A stretch of DNA of 64,000 nucleotides, from positions 58,282,576 through 58,346,575 of the forward strand of contig CM039462.1 of NCBI GenBank assembly GCA_022414725.1, given 5' to 3'. Position numbers and translations under genes: made by a program. The notes below the pieces were generated by a model. That model was given only the letters and a program-made list of their open reading frames with translations, ran no database searches and was not told where the DNA came from. Shown in pieces: positions 53,701-58,135 of this stretch. Origin of the DNA: Microglena sp. YARC (Eukaryota; Chlorophyta; Chlorophyceae; Chlamydomonadales; Chlamydomonadaceae). Numbering within the stretch: the stretch's first letter is position 1; each line of letters starts with the position of its first letter.

Positions 53701-56700
53701 TGGCACCCCGGGTGGCACCCTCACACACACACAGCTGACCCACTCAACCCTCCTTTTCAGGTGGTCGCACGCGGTGGGGCACCCCTCACACACACACAGC
53801 TGACCCACTCAACCTCCTTTTTCAGGTGGTCGCACGCGGGTGGGCACCCCTCACACACACACAGCTGACCCACTCAACCCTCCTTTTCAGGTGGTCGCAC
53901 GCGGGTGGGCACCCTCACACACACACAGCTGACCCAGCTCAACCCTCCTTTTCAGGTGGTCGCACGCGGTGGGCACCCCTCACACACACACAGCTGACCC
54001 ACTCAACCCTCCTTTTCAGGTGGTCGCACGCGGTGGGCGCGCGACCCTCACATCACACAGGACCCACTCAACCCTCTTTTTCAGCACCCCTCACACACAC
54101 ACAGCTGACCCACTCAACCCTCCTTTTCAGGTGGTCGCACGCGGGTGGGCACCTCCTTTTCAGGTGGTCACGCGGGTGGGCACACACAGCTGACCCACTC
54201 AACCCTCCTTTTCAGGTGGTCGCACGCGGGTGGGCACCCCTCACACACACACAGCTGACCCACTCAACCCTCCTTTTCAGGTGGTCGCACGCGGGTGGGC
54301 CAAAAAAACCCCTCACACACACACAGCGACCACTAACCCTCCTTTTTCAGACGCGGGTGGGTCACTCAACCCTTTTCAGTCGCTGCGCCACTCAACCTTT
54401 TTCAGGTGGTCGCACGCGGTGGGCACCCCTCACACACACACAGCTGACCACTCTTTTCGGTGTGCACGCGGGTGGGCACCCTCCACACAACAAGCGACCC
54501 ACTTTTTTTCAGGTGGTCGCACGCGGGTGGGCACCCCTCACACACACACAGCTACTCAACCCTCCTTTTCAGACGCGGGTGGGACACATCAACCCTCCTT
54601 TTCAGGTGTCGCACGCACCCTCCACACAACACAGGACCCACTCAAAACCCTCCTTTTCAGGTGGCACACACACACTAGCTGAACTCAACCTCCTTTTCAG
54701 GTTGGTCCCCTTCGGGTGGCACACACACACAATCCCTCCTTTTCAAGCGCACGCGGGTGACCCTCACTCAACCCTCCTTTTTGCAGGTGGTCGCACCCTC
54801 ACACAACACAGCGACCCTAAACCTCCTTTTCAGGTGGGCACGCGGGTGGGCAAGAGCTTCCCCTCCAATTTTCATTTTCTGACAAGATACTATACGACTG
54901 CACCAAAACAATATGAAAATTGAACATCAAGAATTGTCACAAAGACCTCTAAGGACGTGCCAACGGTGGGATTAAAGGGAACTGGGATCGTAAGTATGCG
55001 GTGGTCGAGCCGACATCGCATCTAGATTCCAGTTACCGTTCCGGTCGACGACCCTCCGGACGGGCCAAAGCGCTCTCTAGGGGGTTCGAAACCCCACACC
55101 TGCTGATTCTTTCTCCAGGCGTTGCTCTGCCACTGAGCCAACTCCGGTTCGGATCGGGGTTACTGTACTATGACTTACCCATTTATACCACAGTCACCTA
55201 CATCCCTCTGATCCACTCCACACTCCTTCTAATCTCACCATTTCCCCTTGCACTTTCCCTCTAGTTACAAGGTGGGGACTGCACGCGGGGGGCACCCCTG
55301 ACACACACCGATCATACCACAGTCATCTACATCCCCCCTGATCTGATCCCCCCTTGCACTTCCCCTCTTGTTACTAAGGTGGCTGCACGCGGGTGGGCAA
55401 GAGCTCCTTTCGCATTTTCTACAAGGTCTTCCTGTTCCTCACTGAGGATGACTGGGCCTGGTTGAAGAGCGTTCAGGGGGTGATCAACAAGCAGTTTGTG
55501 ATTGACGCAGAGCTTTTGTGTGACAGGTGTGTAATATTGTGTGACAAGTGTGTGATATTTTGTGACAGGTGTGTGTATGGTTGACGATACGGCTATGTCA
55601 GGCTATGTCAGGCTACAAGTGGTGAGGTCTGAGCCTGCTTGAAGAGTAGTCAGGGGGTGATCAACAAGCAGTTTGTGATCGATGCTGAGCTCTTGTGTGA
55701 CAGGTGTGTGATATTGTGTGACAGGTGTGATGGATGAAGAGCAGTCAGGGGGTGATCAACAAGCAGTTTGTGATTGATGCTGAGCTCTTGTGTGACAGGT
55801 GTGTGATATTGTGTGACAGGTGTGATGGATGAAGAGCAGTGAGGGTGTGAACAACGATCAGTTTGTGATCGATGCTGAGCTCTCAACAGAACACTTAAGC
55901 GCACCCGTAGGATTCGAACCTGCACCTTGTTTCAACAAGCTCTACCATTGAGCCATTTGTCAAAACGGGATGTGTGTGATATGGTCATATGGTGTACCCC
56001 ATGGTCAGTGATACGGTCCCTCTCATTTCCCCCGCTCTCCTCCACCAACCAACCACCAACCCACAACCAACCACACCAACCATGGCCCGCTCCTCTCACC
56101 AACTCACCCACCAACCCAACAACTCCACCATCCACCGCCTCCTCCACCAACCAACCACCACCCACAAACCAACCCACACCAACCATGGCCCTCCTCCACC
56201 AACTCACCCACCAACCCAACAACTCCACCATCCACCGCCCTCCTCCACCAACCACCAACACCACCAACAAACCACACAAAACCATGGCCCCCTCCACCAA
56301 CCCACCCAACAACCCAACAACTCCACCAACCACCGCCCTTCTCCTCCAACCCACCCACTAAACCATCAACCCAACCAGCCACCACCCTTCTCCCATCAAT
56401 CCACCATCAACTCCAACCCAACCACCGACAACCAACTCTACAACCACCGCCCTCCCCACCAACAACCCACCAACCCTCCAACTCCACCAACCACCGCCCT
56501 CCTCCACCAACCAACCCACCAACTCACCAACTCCACCAACAACCAACTCCTCCGCCAACCCACCCACCAACTCCACCAACCACCGCCCTCCTCCATCAAT
56601 CCACCCACCAACTCCACCGACCCAACCACCAACCCACCAACTCCTCCAATCACCGCCCTCCTCCACCAACCAACCCACCAACCCACCAACTCCACCAACC

Positions 56701-57624
56701 ACCGCCCTCCTCACCAAACCAACCCCACCAACCAACCAAATCCACCAACCACCGCCGGCCTTCTCCTAACAACCAACCCACCAACCACCAACTCCACCAA
56801 CCACCACCACCGCCCTCCTCCACCAACCAAAACCCACCAACCAACCCACCAACTCCACCAAAGCCTCCTCCAACCAACCACTCAACCACCAACCAACAAA
56901 CCAACCAACCAACCAACCAACCAACCTCCAACCCTCCAACTCCACTAACCACGCCCTCTCCACCAACCAACCAACCAACCAACCTCCAACTCCACCAACC
57001 ACCGCCCTCCTCCACAATCCCACCAACCAACCAACAGACCCACCAGCCACCAACTCTACCAACCACTGCCCTCCTCCACCAATCCACCCACCACCATCCA
57101 ACCCACCAACTCAGCAACTTCACCAACCACCTCTCCCCCACCAACCAACGCACCAACTCCACCAACAAACCCCCTCCTCCACCAACCCACCCACCAACTC
57201 CACCAACCACTGCCCTCAATCCACAACCAACCCACCAACCCACCAACTCCACCAACCACTGCCCTCCTCCACCAACCATCCAACCAACCAAACCCTCCAA
57301 CTCCTCCAACAACCGCCCTCCCCCACCACCAACCAACAACTCCACCGACCACCGCCCTCCTCCACAACCCACTCACCAACCCACCAAATCTACAACCACC
57401 GCCCTCCTCCACCACCCCCCCTTTCTATCCCATCCCCTTTCTGTCCCATCCCTCTCAGCACTCTCAGCTTTGCCACGGGAGAGTTCGGGGCAGTGGAGCT
57501 GGAGCTGGATTGGACAAACCTCCCCGCCCTGTCCTCCTCCTTGGACGAGCCTGTCTGCCTGCCAGATCTCGACCTTCCTTCTGGGGTAGAGAGCAATGAT
57601 ATCAGGCCAGATACTCGCAAATAG
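11352..57624 (+). CDS. Multi-exon gene for a secreted modular proline-rich glycoprotein (extracellular-matrix-like)
   Basis: Thirteen exons chain by frame and intron phase: 11352-11532, 14342-14394, 18351-18629, 19837-20030, 21582-22159, 24879-25083, 27442-27673, 31010-31215, 33637-34130, 36526-36673, 40185-about 40609, 55379-55526, 57459-57624. All introns use GT, and all end in AG. The product has a signal peptide, then modules of about 150 residues separated by Pro-rich linkers (near 21910, 27475, 33770 and 40325). Modules contain Cys and N-glycosylation sequons. The layout suggests a hydroxyproline-rich cell-wall or matrix protein, as in pherophorin-type proteins, but no named domain was matched. 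Exons 7, 9 and 11 carry frameshifts, so as written the chain is not one continuous frame. The alternatives are an expressed gene with sequence errors, or a decaying gene. Introns make up over 90% of the locus and are repeat arrays. Confidence 0.6.
11533..14341 (+). repeat. Intron 1: GGGTGAGTGGGTG array and CCCACCTA array
   Basis: About 2.5 kb of GGTGAGTGGG/GGTGAGGGGTGGGAAAGG units, then from about 14036 a CACCTACCCAC array of the opposite base bias. Three to four copies of the exon-1 border (GGGTCAGTGTGGGGCCTAG near 11646, 11850 and 13926) are embedded. The acceptor is CTTCAG at 14336-14341. The opposite-strand His/Pro/Thr-rich frames of up to 787 codons are periodicity artefacts. Confidence 0.85.
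14342..14394 (+). CDS. Exon 2
   Basis: Encodes [18 protein letters not shown] (first Gly shared with exon 1). The frame is supported by intronic copies: three differences between this exon and the copy at 14517 are third-position synonymous in it. Acceptor CAG, donor GTAAGT, ending in phase 0. Confidence 0.65.
14395..14935 (+). repeat. Intron 2, 5' part: three extra copies of exon 2 with splice borders, and GGT repeats
   Basis: Copies at 14517-14569 and 14701-14748, and a partial one at 14912-14938. The first two are preceded by pyrimidine tract plus CAG, and the first by (GGT)n. The copy at 14701 has an in-frame stop in the exon-2 frame. Confidence 0.75.
14936..18095 (+). repeat. Intron 2: 21-bp CCTAACCTCAACCCGCAACCT array
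   Basis: About 3.1 kb of 21-bp units. From 14936 to about 16080 units are nearly perfect; beyond that they carry frequent 1-5 base insertions and deletions. The 7-residue-periodic frames on the minus strand (RLRVEVR) result from the 21-bp period. Confidence 0.9.
18096..18350 (+). other. Intron 2, 3' end: C-rich pyrimidine region
   Basis: CCCCCACCCAC-rich stretch leading to the acceptor CACGCAG at 18344-18350. It serves as an extended polypyrimidine tract. Confidence 0.6.
18351..18629 (+). CDS. Exon 3: start of the first globular module
   Basis: 93 codons, entered and left in phase 0. It begins [16 protein letters not shown] and continues with [24 protein letters not shown] and [13 protein letters not shown], ending at the donor CAG|GTGAGA. 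Codons strongly favour C/G at third positions, unlike the surrounding introns. No known domain was recognised. Confidence 0.75.
18691..18873 (+). repeat. Copy of exon-3 3' half plus donor inside intron 3
   Basis: Nearly identical to 18447-18629, including CAG|GTGAGAAAGG, and still open in the exon frame. It could be a second exon copy used alternatively, but it has no upstream acceptor of its own that I can see. Confidence 0.75.
18874..19836 (+). repeat. Intron 3, 3' part: C-rich sequence with repeated exon-4 acceptors
   Basis: The segment TTACACAGTGGTTCCATGCA followed by CAG|CCGGGAA occurs near 19211, 19541 (CATAG), 19674 and 19813, the last being the real exon-4 border. The copies are separated by CCACCACTAGGCACACCC units. 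So acceptor plus exon start is present about four times. Confidence 0.8.
19837..20030 (+). CDS. Exon 4
   Basis: Reads [20 protein letters not shown] then [33 protein letters not shown] and TCNP. Entered in phase 0 after ATGCACAG, left in phase 2 at CCCCAG|GTGTGT. The next exon's first base completes an Arg codon. Confidence 0.75.
20031..21581 (+). other. Intron 4
   Basis: Holds a copy of exon 4 plus donor at 20177-20327 (with a frameshift) and TTTATATT-rich sequence. GGGGGGCTGACCCCCCC-type hairpins lie near 20499 and 21197, and an AGAAAG-rich tract near 20940. A minus-strand frame (20821-20945) ending in [17 protein letters not shown] looks coding-like but was not assigned. The acceptor is AACCCCAG at 21581. 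Confidence 0.65.
21582..22159 (+). CDS. Exon 5: end of module 1, first Pro-rich linker, start of module 2
   Basis: 192 codons. The module part includes [33 protein letters not shown] and [18 protein letters not shown]. The linker reads [18 protein letters not shown], the S-P-P type that is hydroxylated and glycosylated in algal wall proteins. It is followed by the new module start [18 protein letters not shown] and [18 protein letters not shown]. The frame is fully open. Donor G|GTGAGC, phase 1. Confidence 0.8.
22160..23110 (+). repeat. Intron 5, 5' part: TTTA microsatellites and repeated exon-5 ends with donor
   Basis: The exon end GTCCAAGTGAAGCCCGC...GCCAAGG|GTGAGC recurs at about 22418-22504 and 22774-22861. 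Shorter copies lie near 22918-22973 and 23040-23098. They are separated by (TTTA)n tracts (22168-22310, 22520-22690). Confidence 0.85.
23111..23762 (-). other. Intron 5, middle: unassigned coding-like minus-strand stretch
   Basis: Minus-strand frame 23560-23326 contains [19 protein letters not shown] and [18 protein letters not shown], with balanced composition unlike the repeat frames around it. Upstream it runs into a GTGCAG microsatellite (23550-23605). It may be a captured or decayed gene fragment; no family was recognised. Confidence 0.3.
23763..23975 (+). mobile_element. tRNA-derived SINE, copy 3, with 13-bp target-site duplication
   Basis: Best-preserved copy. A-box TGGTCTAGTGG at 23785-23795, B-box GGTTCGACTC at 23828-23837, same body and ATCATTACC-type end as at 941. 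The perfect 13-bp repeat CTAGCACCCACTT lies at 23750-23762 and 23976-23988. Confidence 0.9.
23976..24878 (+). repeat. Intron 5, 3' part: AT-rich tandem repeats and a broken exon-6 copy
   Basis: Units of roughly 90-110 bp with ACACCCCCTGTATCTCATAT followed by AATTAATAAATT runs (24330-24700). The segment 24740-24836, preceded by ATCCTGCAG, is a shortened exon-6 copy ending in a stop. The real exon-6 acceptor repeats the same ATCCTGCAG. Confidence 0.8.
24879..25083 (+). CDS. Exon 6: end of module 2
   Basis: Open frame [65 protein letters not shown]. Contains the sequon NCT and two Cys. Entered in phase 1 and left in phase 2 at GACAG|GTCTGT, matching exon 7. Confidence 0.8.
25084..26046 (+). repeat. 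Intron 6, 5' part: about seven copies of exon-6 end plus donor
   Basis: Units of about 110-130 bp. Each has ACAACATCAAAATGGAG, GACTGCGGCAACATCAGCC, the border GTCGACAG|GTCTGTGGG and an ATTATAATTGTGATT tail. Confidence 0.9.
26047..27441 (+). repeat. Intron 6, 3' part: CA-rich array with repeated exon-7 acceptors
   Basis: ACACAC/ATACACAC array of 1.4 kb. CATGCAG or AATGCAG followed by GTCTCCGATCGGTGCCAAGG occurs with exon start at 26654, 26984, 27092 and finally 27442. The first three run back into CA repeat after about 60 bp. The Cys/Val/Met and His/Thr frames are artefacts of the CA period. Confidence 0.9.
27442..27673 (+). CDS. Exon 7: second Pro-rich linker and start of module 3 (frameshifted)
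   Basis: Begins [18 protein letters not shown] and continues as a Pro-rich linker. The last part, in a different frame, reads [19 protein letters not shown] and ACNTSG before the donor CAG|GTGGGG. The exon length is one base short of what the flanking phases require, so a single-base loss in the C-runs around 27560-27595 is the simplest explanation. The downstream frame is supported by repeated intronic copies of the same end. Confidence 0.65.
27708..28158. mobile_element. Possible inverted-repeat element with G-run termini
   Basis: TATATACAGGGGGGGGG-CAGAAA on the left mirrors TTTCTTG-CCCCCCCC...GTATATA on the right. Inner similarity extends to ACCGCACCTTCG against the inverse of CGAAGGTTCGGTA, about 60 bp of imperfect inversion. 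Both ends lie in TATATA sequence. It interrupts the run of exon-7-end copies. Confidence 0.4.
28180..29920 (+). repeat. Intron 7, 5' part: about ten copies of exon-7 end plus donor, and a CACACAATGAAAA array
   Basis: AATACACATGGGGATCTGGC...ACATCAG|GTGGGGAATTG recurs near 28183, 28290, 28394, 28480, 28580, 29517, 29600, 29687, 29783 and 29877. From about 28630 to 29510, AAACACACACACAATG and CATCATCAATG units form the array. Confidence 0.85.
29921..31009 (+). repeat. Intron 7, 3' part: C-rich and CA-rich sequence with repeated exon-8 acceptors
   Basis: CATGCAG|ATGCC borders occur with exon start at 30375, 30561, 30674 and 30887 before the real one at 31010. The copies at 30375 and 30674 extend into exon 8 for about 100 bp ([15 protein letters not shown]). 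Confidence 0.85.
31010..31215 (+). CDS. Exon 8: middle of module 3
   Basis: Open frame [65 protein letters not shown]. Entered in phase 1 and left in phase 0 at ATG|GTAAGG. This is the only copy of the segment that continues past the first 100 bp. Confidence 0.8.
31216..32878 (+). repeat. Intron 8, 5' part: CA array with repeated exon-8 ends and donors
   Basis: TACATCTATGCGTCAATG|GTAAGT recurs ending at about 31472 and 31590, and a variant ATGG|TACGTC at about 31760. The rest is a 1.5-kb ACACAC/CTCACAAACACAC array. Confidence 0.85.
32879..33636 (+). repeat. Intron 8, 3' part: repeated exon-9 acceptors
   Basis: AG|GTGCCCTGTG or AG|ATGCCCTGTG borders occur at about 32879, 32994, 33080, 33236, 33433 and 33539. 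The copy at 33236 extends 120 bp with an open frame ([17 protein letters not shown]) and then decays into CA repeat. A CT run (33191-33227) precedes it. Confidence 0.85.
33637..34130 (+). CDS. Exon 9: end of module 3, third Pro-rich linker, start of module 4 (frameshifted)
   Basis: Begins [40 protein letters not shown], then the linker [20 protein letters not shown]. The following part, [18 protein letters not shown], then [15 protein letters not shown] and [18 protein letters not shown], is in the next frame, implying one extra base between about 33830 and 33890. Exon length 494 is one base too many for the flanking phases. Donor GCAAG|GTGTGT. Confidence 0.7.
34131..34901 (+). repeat. Intron 9, 5' part: exon-9-end copies in AT-rich DNA
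   Basis: Two further copies of the exon-9 end (about 34226-34346 with GCAAG|GTGTG, and 34702-34825 with the donor lost), separated by AAATAAAT-rich sequence and a poly-C/CA tract (34481-34548). Confidence 0.8.
34902..36215 (+). repeat. Intron 9: 164-bp array of exon-10-like starts
   Basis: Eight near-identical units of 164 bp starting at about 34902, 35067, 35230, 35394, 35559, 35723, 35887 and 36051. Each begins ACAAG|GTGGCTGCACG (first: ATGGCTGC). In the exon-10 frame each reads [16 protein letters not shown] before a stop, paralleling [16 protein letters not shown] of exon 10. Confidence 0.9.
36216..36525 (+). repeat. Intron 9, 3' end: three short acceptor-bearing units
   Basis: CCCTCACACACACATCTCACCC then CAACCCTCCTATTCAG|GTGGCTG-type units of about 100 bp. 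These match the unit type that is hugely amplified in intron 11. Confidence 0.75.
36526..36673 (+). CDS. Exon 10: middle of module 4
   Basis: Open frame [48 protein letters not shown]. Entered in phase 1 after CTATTCAG, left in phase 2 at GACAG|GTGTGC. Same length (148 bases) and frame as its duplicate, exon 12. Confidence 0.8.
36674..37367 (+). repeat. Intron 10, 5' part: decayed exon-10-end copies
   Basis: Repeated AACAAGCAGTTTGTGATGGA, GAGCTCTTGTGTGACAG|GTGTGTG segments near 36790, 36930/37137 and 37230. The second is split by a dispersed repeat B copy. Confidence 0.8.
36937..37136 (-). repeat. Dispersed repeat family B, copy 2
   Basis: Reverse orientation relative to 9250. It begins at the TATGCAGCGTCGC end, contains TGACGTGTCAGGCTTCAAT and finishes with GGGGGCTCCGCCC. 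It interrupts an exon-10-end copy, so it inserted after that amplification. Confidence 0.75.
37368..37562 (+). mobile_element. hAT-type MITE family A, copy 2
   Basis: 195 bp between CAGGGTACTACT and AGTAGTACCCTG, with the perfect 8-bp duplication GTCTGGTC at 37360-37367 and 37563-37570. It is inserted into an exon-10-end copy of the gene. Confidence 0.9.
37716..37905 (+). repeat. Dispersed repeat family B, copy 3
   Basis: Contains the GGGGGCGGGAGCCCCC hairpin, GACATGTCAGCCAAC and ACACTCCGCCAATTTTCC; the GCGTCGC end is missing. Confidence 0.7.
38044..38230. mobile_element. AT-rich inverted-repeat element with CATATG duplication
   Basis: The left end TTTAGGGAACGGC is imperfectly inverted at the right end GCCGACCCCTA. 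The inside is built of AATATTATATAATATT-like palindromes. CATATG occurs on both sides (38038-38043 and 38231-38236). Paralogous flanks at 37684 and 38370 show the uninterrupted sequence. Confidence 0.6.
38231..38600 (+). repeat. 147-bp tandem units carrying a MITE A right end
   Basis: Units share TGGTGTACCAATAC and GTGCTATATGATTTGGAC. In two of them (38306-38361 and 38453-38508) the sequence from GGCTCAAAAAGCG to TAGTACCCTG is the right part of MITE A, co-amplified with the unit. Confidence 0.7.
38599..38797 (+). repeat. (GAT)n/(GGT) microsatellite
   Basis: About 200 bp of GAT triplets with GGT interruptions. The Met or Ser homopolymer frames have no meaning. Confidence 0.95.
38887..39089 (-). 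mobile_element. tRNA-derived SINE, copy 4, with 21-bp imperfect target-site duplication
   Basis: Reverse orientation; the B-box reads as GAGTCAAACCCCCGA and the A-box as CCATTAGACCA on the plus strand. Flanks at 38866-38886 and 39090-39110 match at 19 of 21 positions (CTGACTTAGTGATACAGGTAT against CTGACTGAGTGATACTGGTAT). Confidence 0.85.
39120..40150 (+). repeat. Intron 10, 3' part: CCACCAACC array
   Basis: About 1 kb of ACCCACCAACTCCACCAACC and GCCCTCCTCC units, a long pyrimidine/CA-rich run up to the exon-11 acceptor. The same array precedes exon 13 at 56040. Frames through it are Pro/Thr/Asn repeats on one strand and Gly/Trp/Val on the other. Confidence 0.9.
40185..40609 (+). CDS. Exon 11: end of module 4, fourth Pro-rich linker, start of module 5 (broken)
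   Basis: It starts like exon 13 (CTCTCAG then STLNFAT), but lacks several single bases and shows a stop where exon 13 reads VELELDW. The frame is recovered at [22 protein letters not shown], then the linker [18 protein letters not shown] and [44 protein letters not shown]. After 40530 small insertions disrupt the homology to exon 9. The pattern of missing G's suits sequence error as well as decay. End and donor uncertain. Confidence 0.5.
40610..41050 (+). repeat. Intron 11, 5' part: exon-9/11-end copies in AT-rich DNA
   Basis: Copies at about 40676-40798 (clean, ending GCAAG|GTGTG) and 40876-40990 (with indels), separated by AAATAAATGA-rich sequence. Parallel to 34131-34830. Confidence 0.85.
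41050..42989 (+). repeat. Intron 11: 100-130-bp CACACACAGCTGACCCCCTCAG units
   Basis: About 1.9 kb of units with CTGATGCCGCCCTCACACAC, AGCTGACCCCCTCAGCCCC, TCTGACACACATAGCAGACA and CATACCTGACGA. From about 42420, fragments of the 65-bp unit (CCTTTTCAGGTGGTGCACG) appear between them. Confidence 0.85.
42990..54850 (+). repeat. Intron 11: giant 65-bp array of exon-12 acceptor segments (about 180 units)
   Basis: The unit runs CCCTCCTTTTCAG|GTGGTCGCACG, CGGGTGGGCACCCC, TCACACACACACAGCTGACC, CACTCAA. The CAG|GTGG core and CGCACGCGGGTGGGCA correspond to the acceptor and first bases of exons 10 and 12. The unit count is my estimate from length divided by period. Units are nearly perfect at 52400-52900 and 53090-53330, but most others carry 1-6 base indels. 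The several hundred-codon frames here are not genes. Confidence 0.9.
54851..55378 (+). other. Intron 11, 3' end: unique sequence, tRNA-like segment and decayed exon-12 starts
   Basis: After the last array unit (CGCGGGTGGGCAAGAGC at 54840) there is unique sequence, a minus-strand tRNA-like segment, and two relatives of the 164-bp unit near 55180-55280 and 55310-55378. Confidence 0.6.
55078..55147 (-). other. tRNA-related segment (second SINE-like family or tRNA relic)
   Basis: On the minus strand TGGCTCAGTGGCAGAGC (A-box/D-arm) is followed about 40 bases on by GGGGTTTCGAACCCC (T-arm/B-box). An acceptor stem does not close and the T-arm has an extra base, so a functional tRNA gene is unlikely. 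Confidence 0.45.
55379..55526 (+). CDS. Exon 12: middle of module 5 (duplicate of exon 10)
   Basis: Open frame [48 protein letters not shown], same length and phases (1 in, 2 out) as exon 10. The acceptor is TACTAAG, without the usual pyrimidine run, while the decoy array upstream has better ones. Donor GACAG|GTGTGT. Confidence 0.75.
55527..56037 (+). repeat. Intron 12, 5' part: decayed exon-12-end copies with a tRNA-like insertion
   Basis: ATCAACAAGCAGTTTGTGAT and GAGCTCTTGTGTGACAG|GTGTG copies near 55660, 55757 and 55850. The last is interrupted after GAGCTC by about 85 bp. Confidence 0.8.
55900..55965 (-). other. tRNA-related segment inserted in an exon-end copy
   Basis: Minus strand: ATGGCTCAATGGTAGAGC (D-arm/A-box), a short anticodon-like hairpin CTTGTTGAAACAAG with a four-base loop, then GCAGGTTCGAATCCTAC (T-arm/B-box). 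The anticodon loop is too small and the acceptor arm unpaired, which points to a tRNA-derived element or relic. Confidence 0.5.
56038..57410 (+). repeat. Intron 12, 3' part: CCACCAACC array
   Basis: 1.4 kb of ACCAACCACCGCCCTCCTCC and AACTCCACCAACC units, parallel to 39120-40150 in front of exon 11. Confidence 0.9.
57459..57624 (+). CDS. Exon 13: end of module 5, possible last exon
   Basis: After CCTCTCAG the frame reads [55 protein letters not shown] and then TAG. Phase 2 entry agrees with exon 12. In exon 11 the same sequence continues into a Pro-rich linker after LPAG. Here GGG|GTAGAG could be a donor instead, and that border is itself copied downstream, so the true 3' end is not settled. 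No polyadenylation signal was identified. Confidence 0.65.
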
Positions 57625-58135
57625 GCTGCTGCCCTTTGCAACAGGAATAGCTTGAACGAGCCTGTCTGCCTGCCATATATCGACCTGCCTCCTGGGGTAG
57701 AGAGCAATGATATTAGGCCAGGTACTCGCAAATAGGCTTCACCACTTTGCAGCAGGAACAAGTCATATGCAGCGTCGCAAGCGACGCGGAAAATTGGCGG
57801 AGTGTGTTGGCAGCGGAACGAAAGGTGGCGACGATGGAGCTGACCGAAGCCAGTTAGCTATGAGACAGTTGGCTGACGTGTCAGGCTTCAATGTTTCGGT
57901 CAAACCAGAGAACGGGGTAACACTGGGGGCTCCGCCAATAGCTCGAACGAGCCTGTCTGCCTGCCAGATATCGACCTGCCTCCTGGGGTAGGGAGCAATG
58001 ACATCAGGCCAAGTACTCGCAAATAGGCTTCACGCCTTTGCAACAGGAGTAGCAGGTCTGGTGACAGATTGCCCTGCTAGATCTCAACCTTCCTCCTGGG
58101 GTAGAGAGCAATGGTATCTGGCCAGGTACATGCAA
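57625..58135 (+). repeat. Copies of the exon-13 end, interrupted by dispersed repeat B
   Basis: GAACGAGCCTGTCTGCCTGCC, TCGACCTGCCTCCTGGGG|TAGAGAGCAATGA, ACTCGCAAATAGGCTT units begin near 57653, 57946 and 58066. Confidence 0.8.
57766..57940 (-). repeat. Dispersed repeat family B, copy 4
   Basis: TATGCAGCGTCGCAAGCGACG end, GGAAAATTGGCGGAG, TGACGTGTCAGGCTTCAAT and GGGGGCTCCGCC end, inserted in an exon-13-end copy. Confidence 0.75.

Noticed and set aside
42990..54923. Many 60-365-codon frames with [12 protein letters not shown] or [17 protein letters not shown] repeats
   Set aside because: The 65-bp period cycles through all three frames, so open frames arise from the array; indels break them at random.
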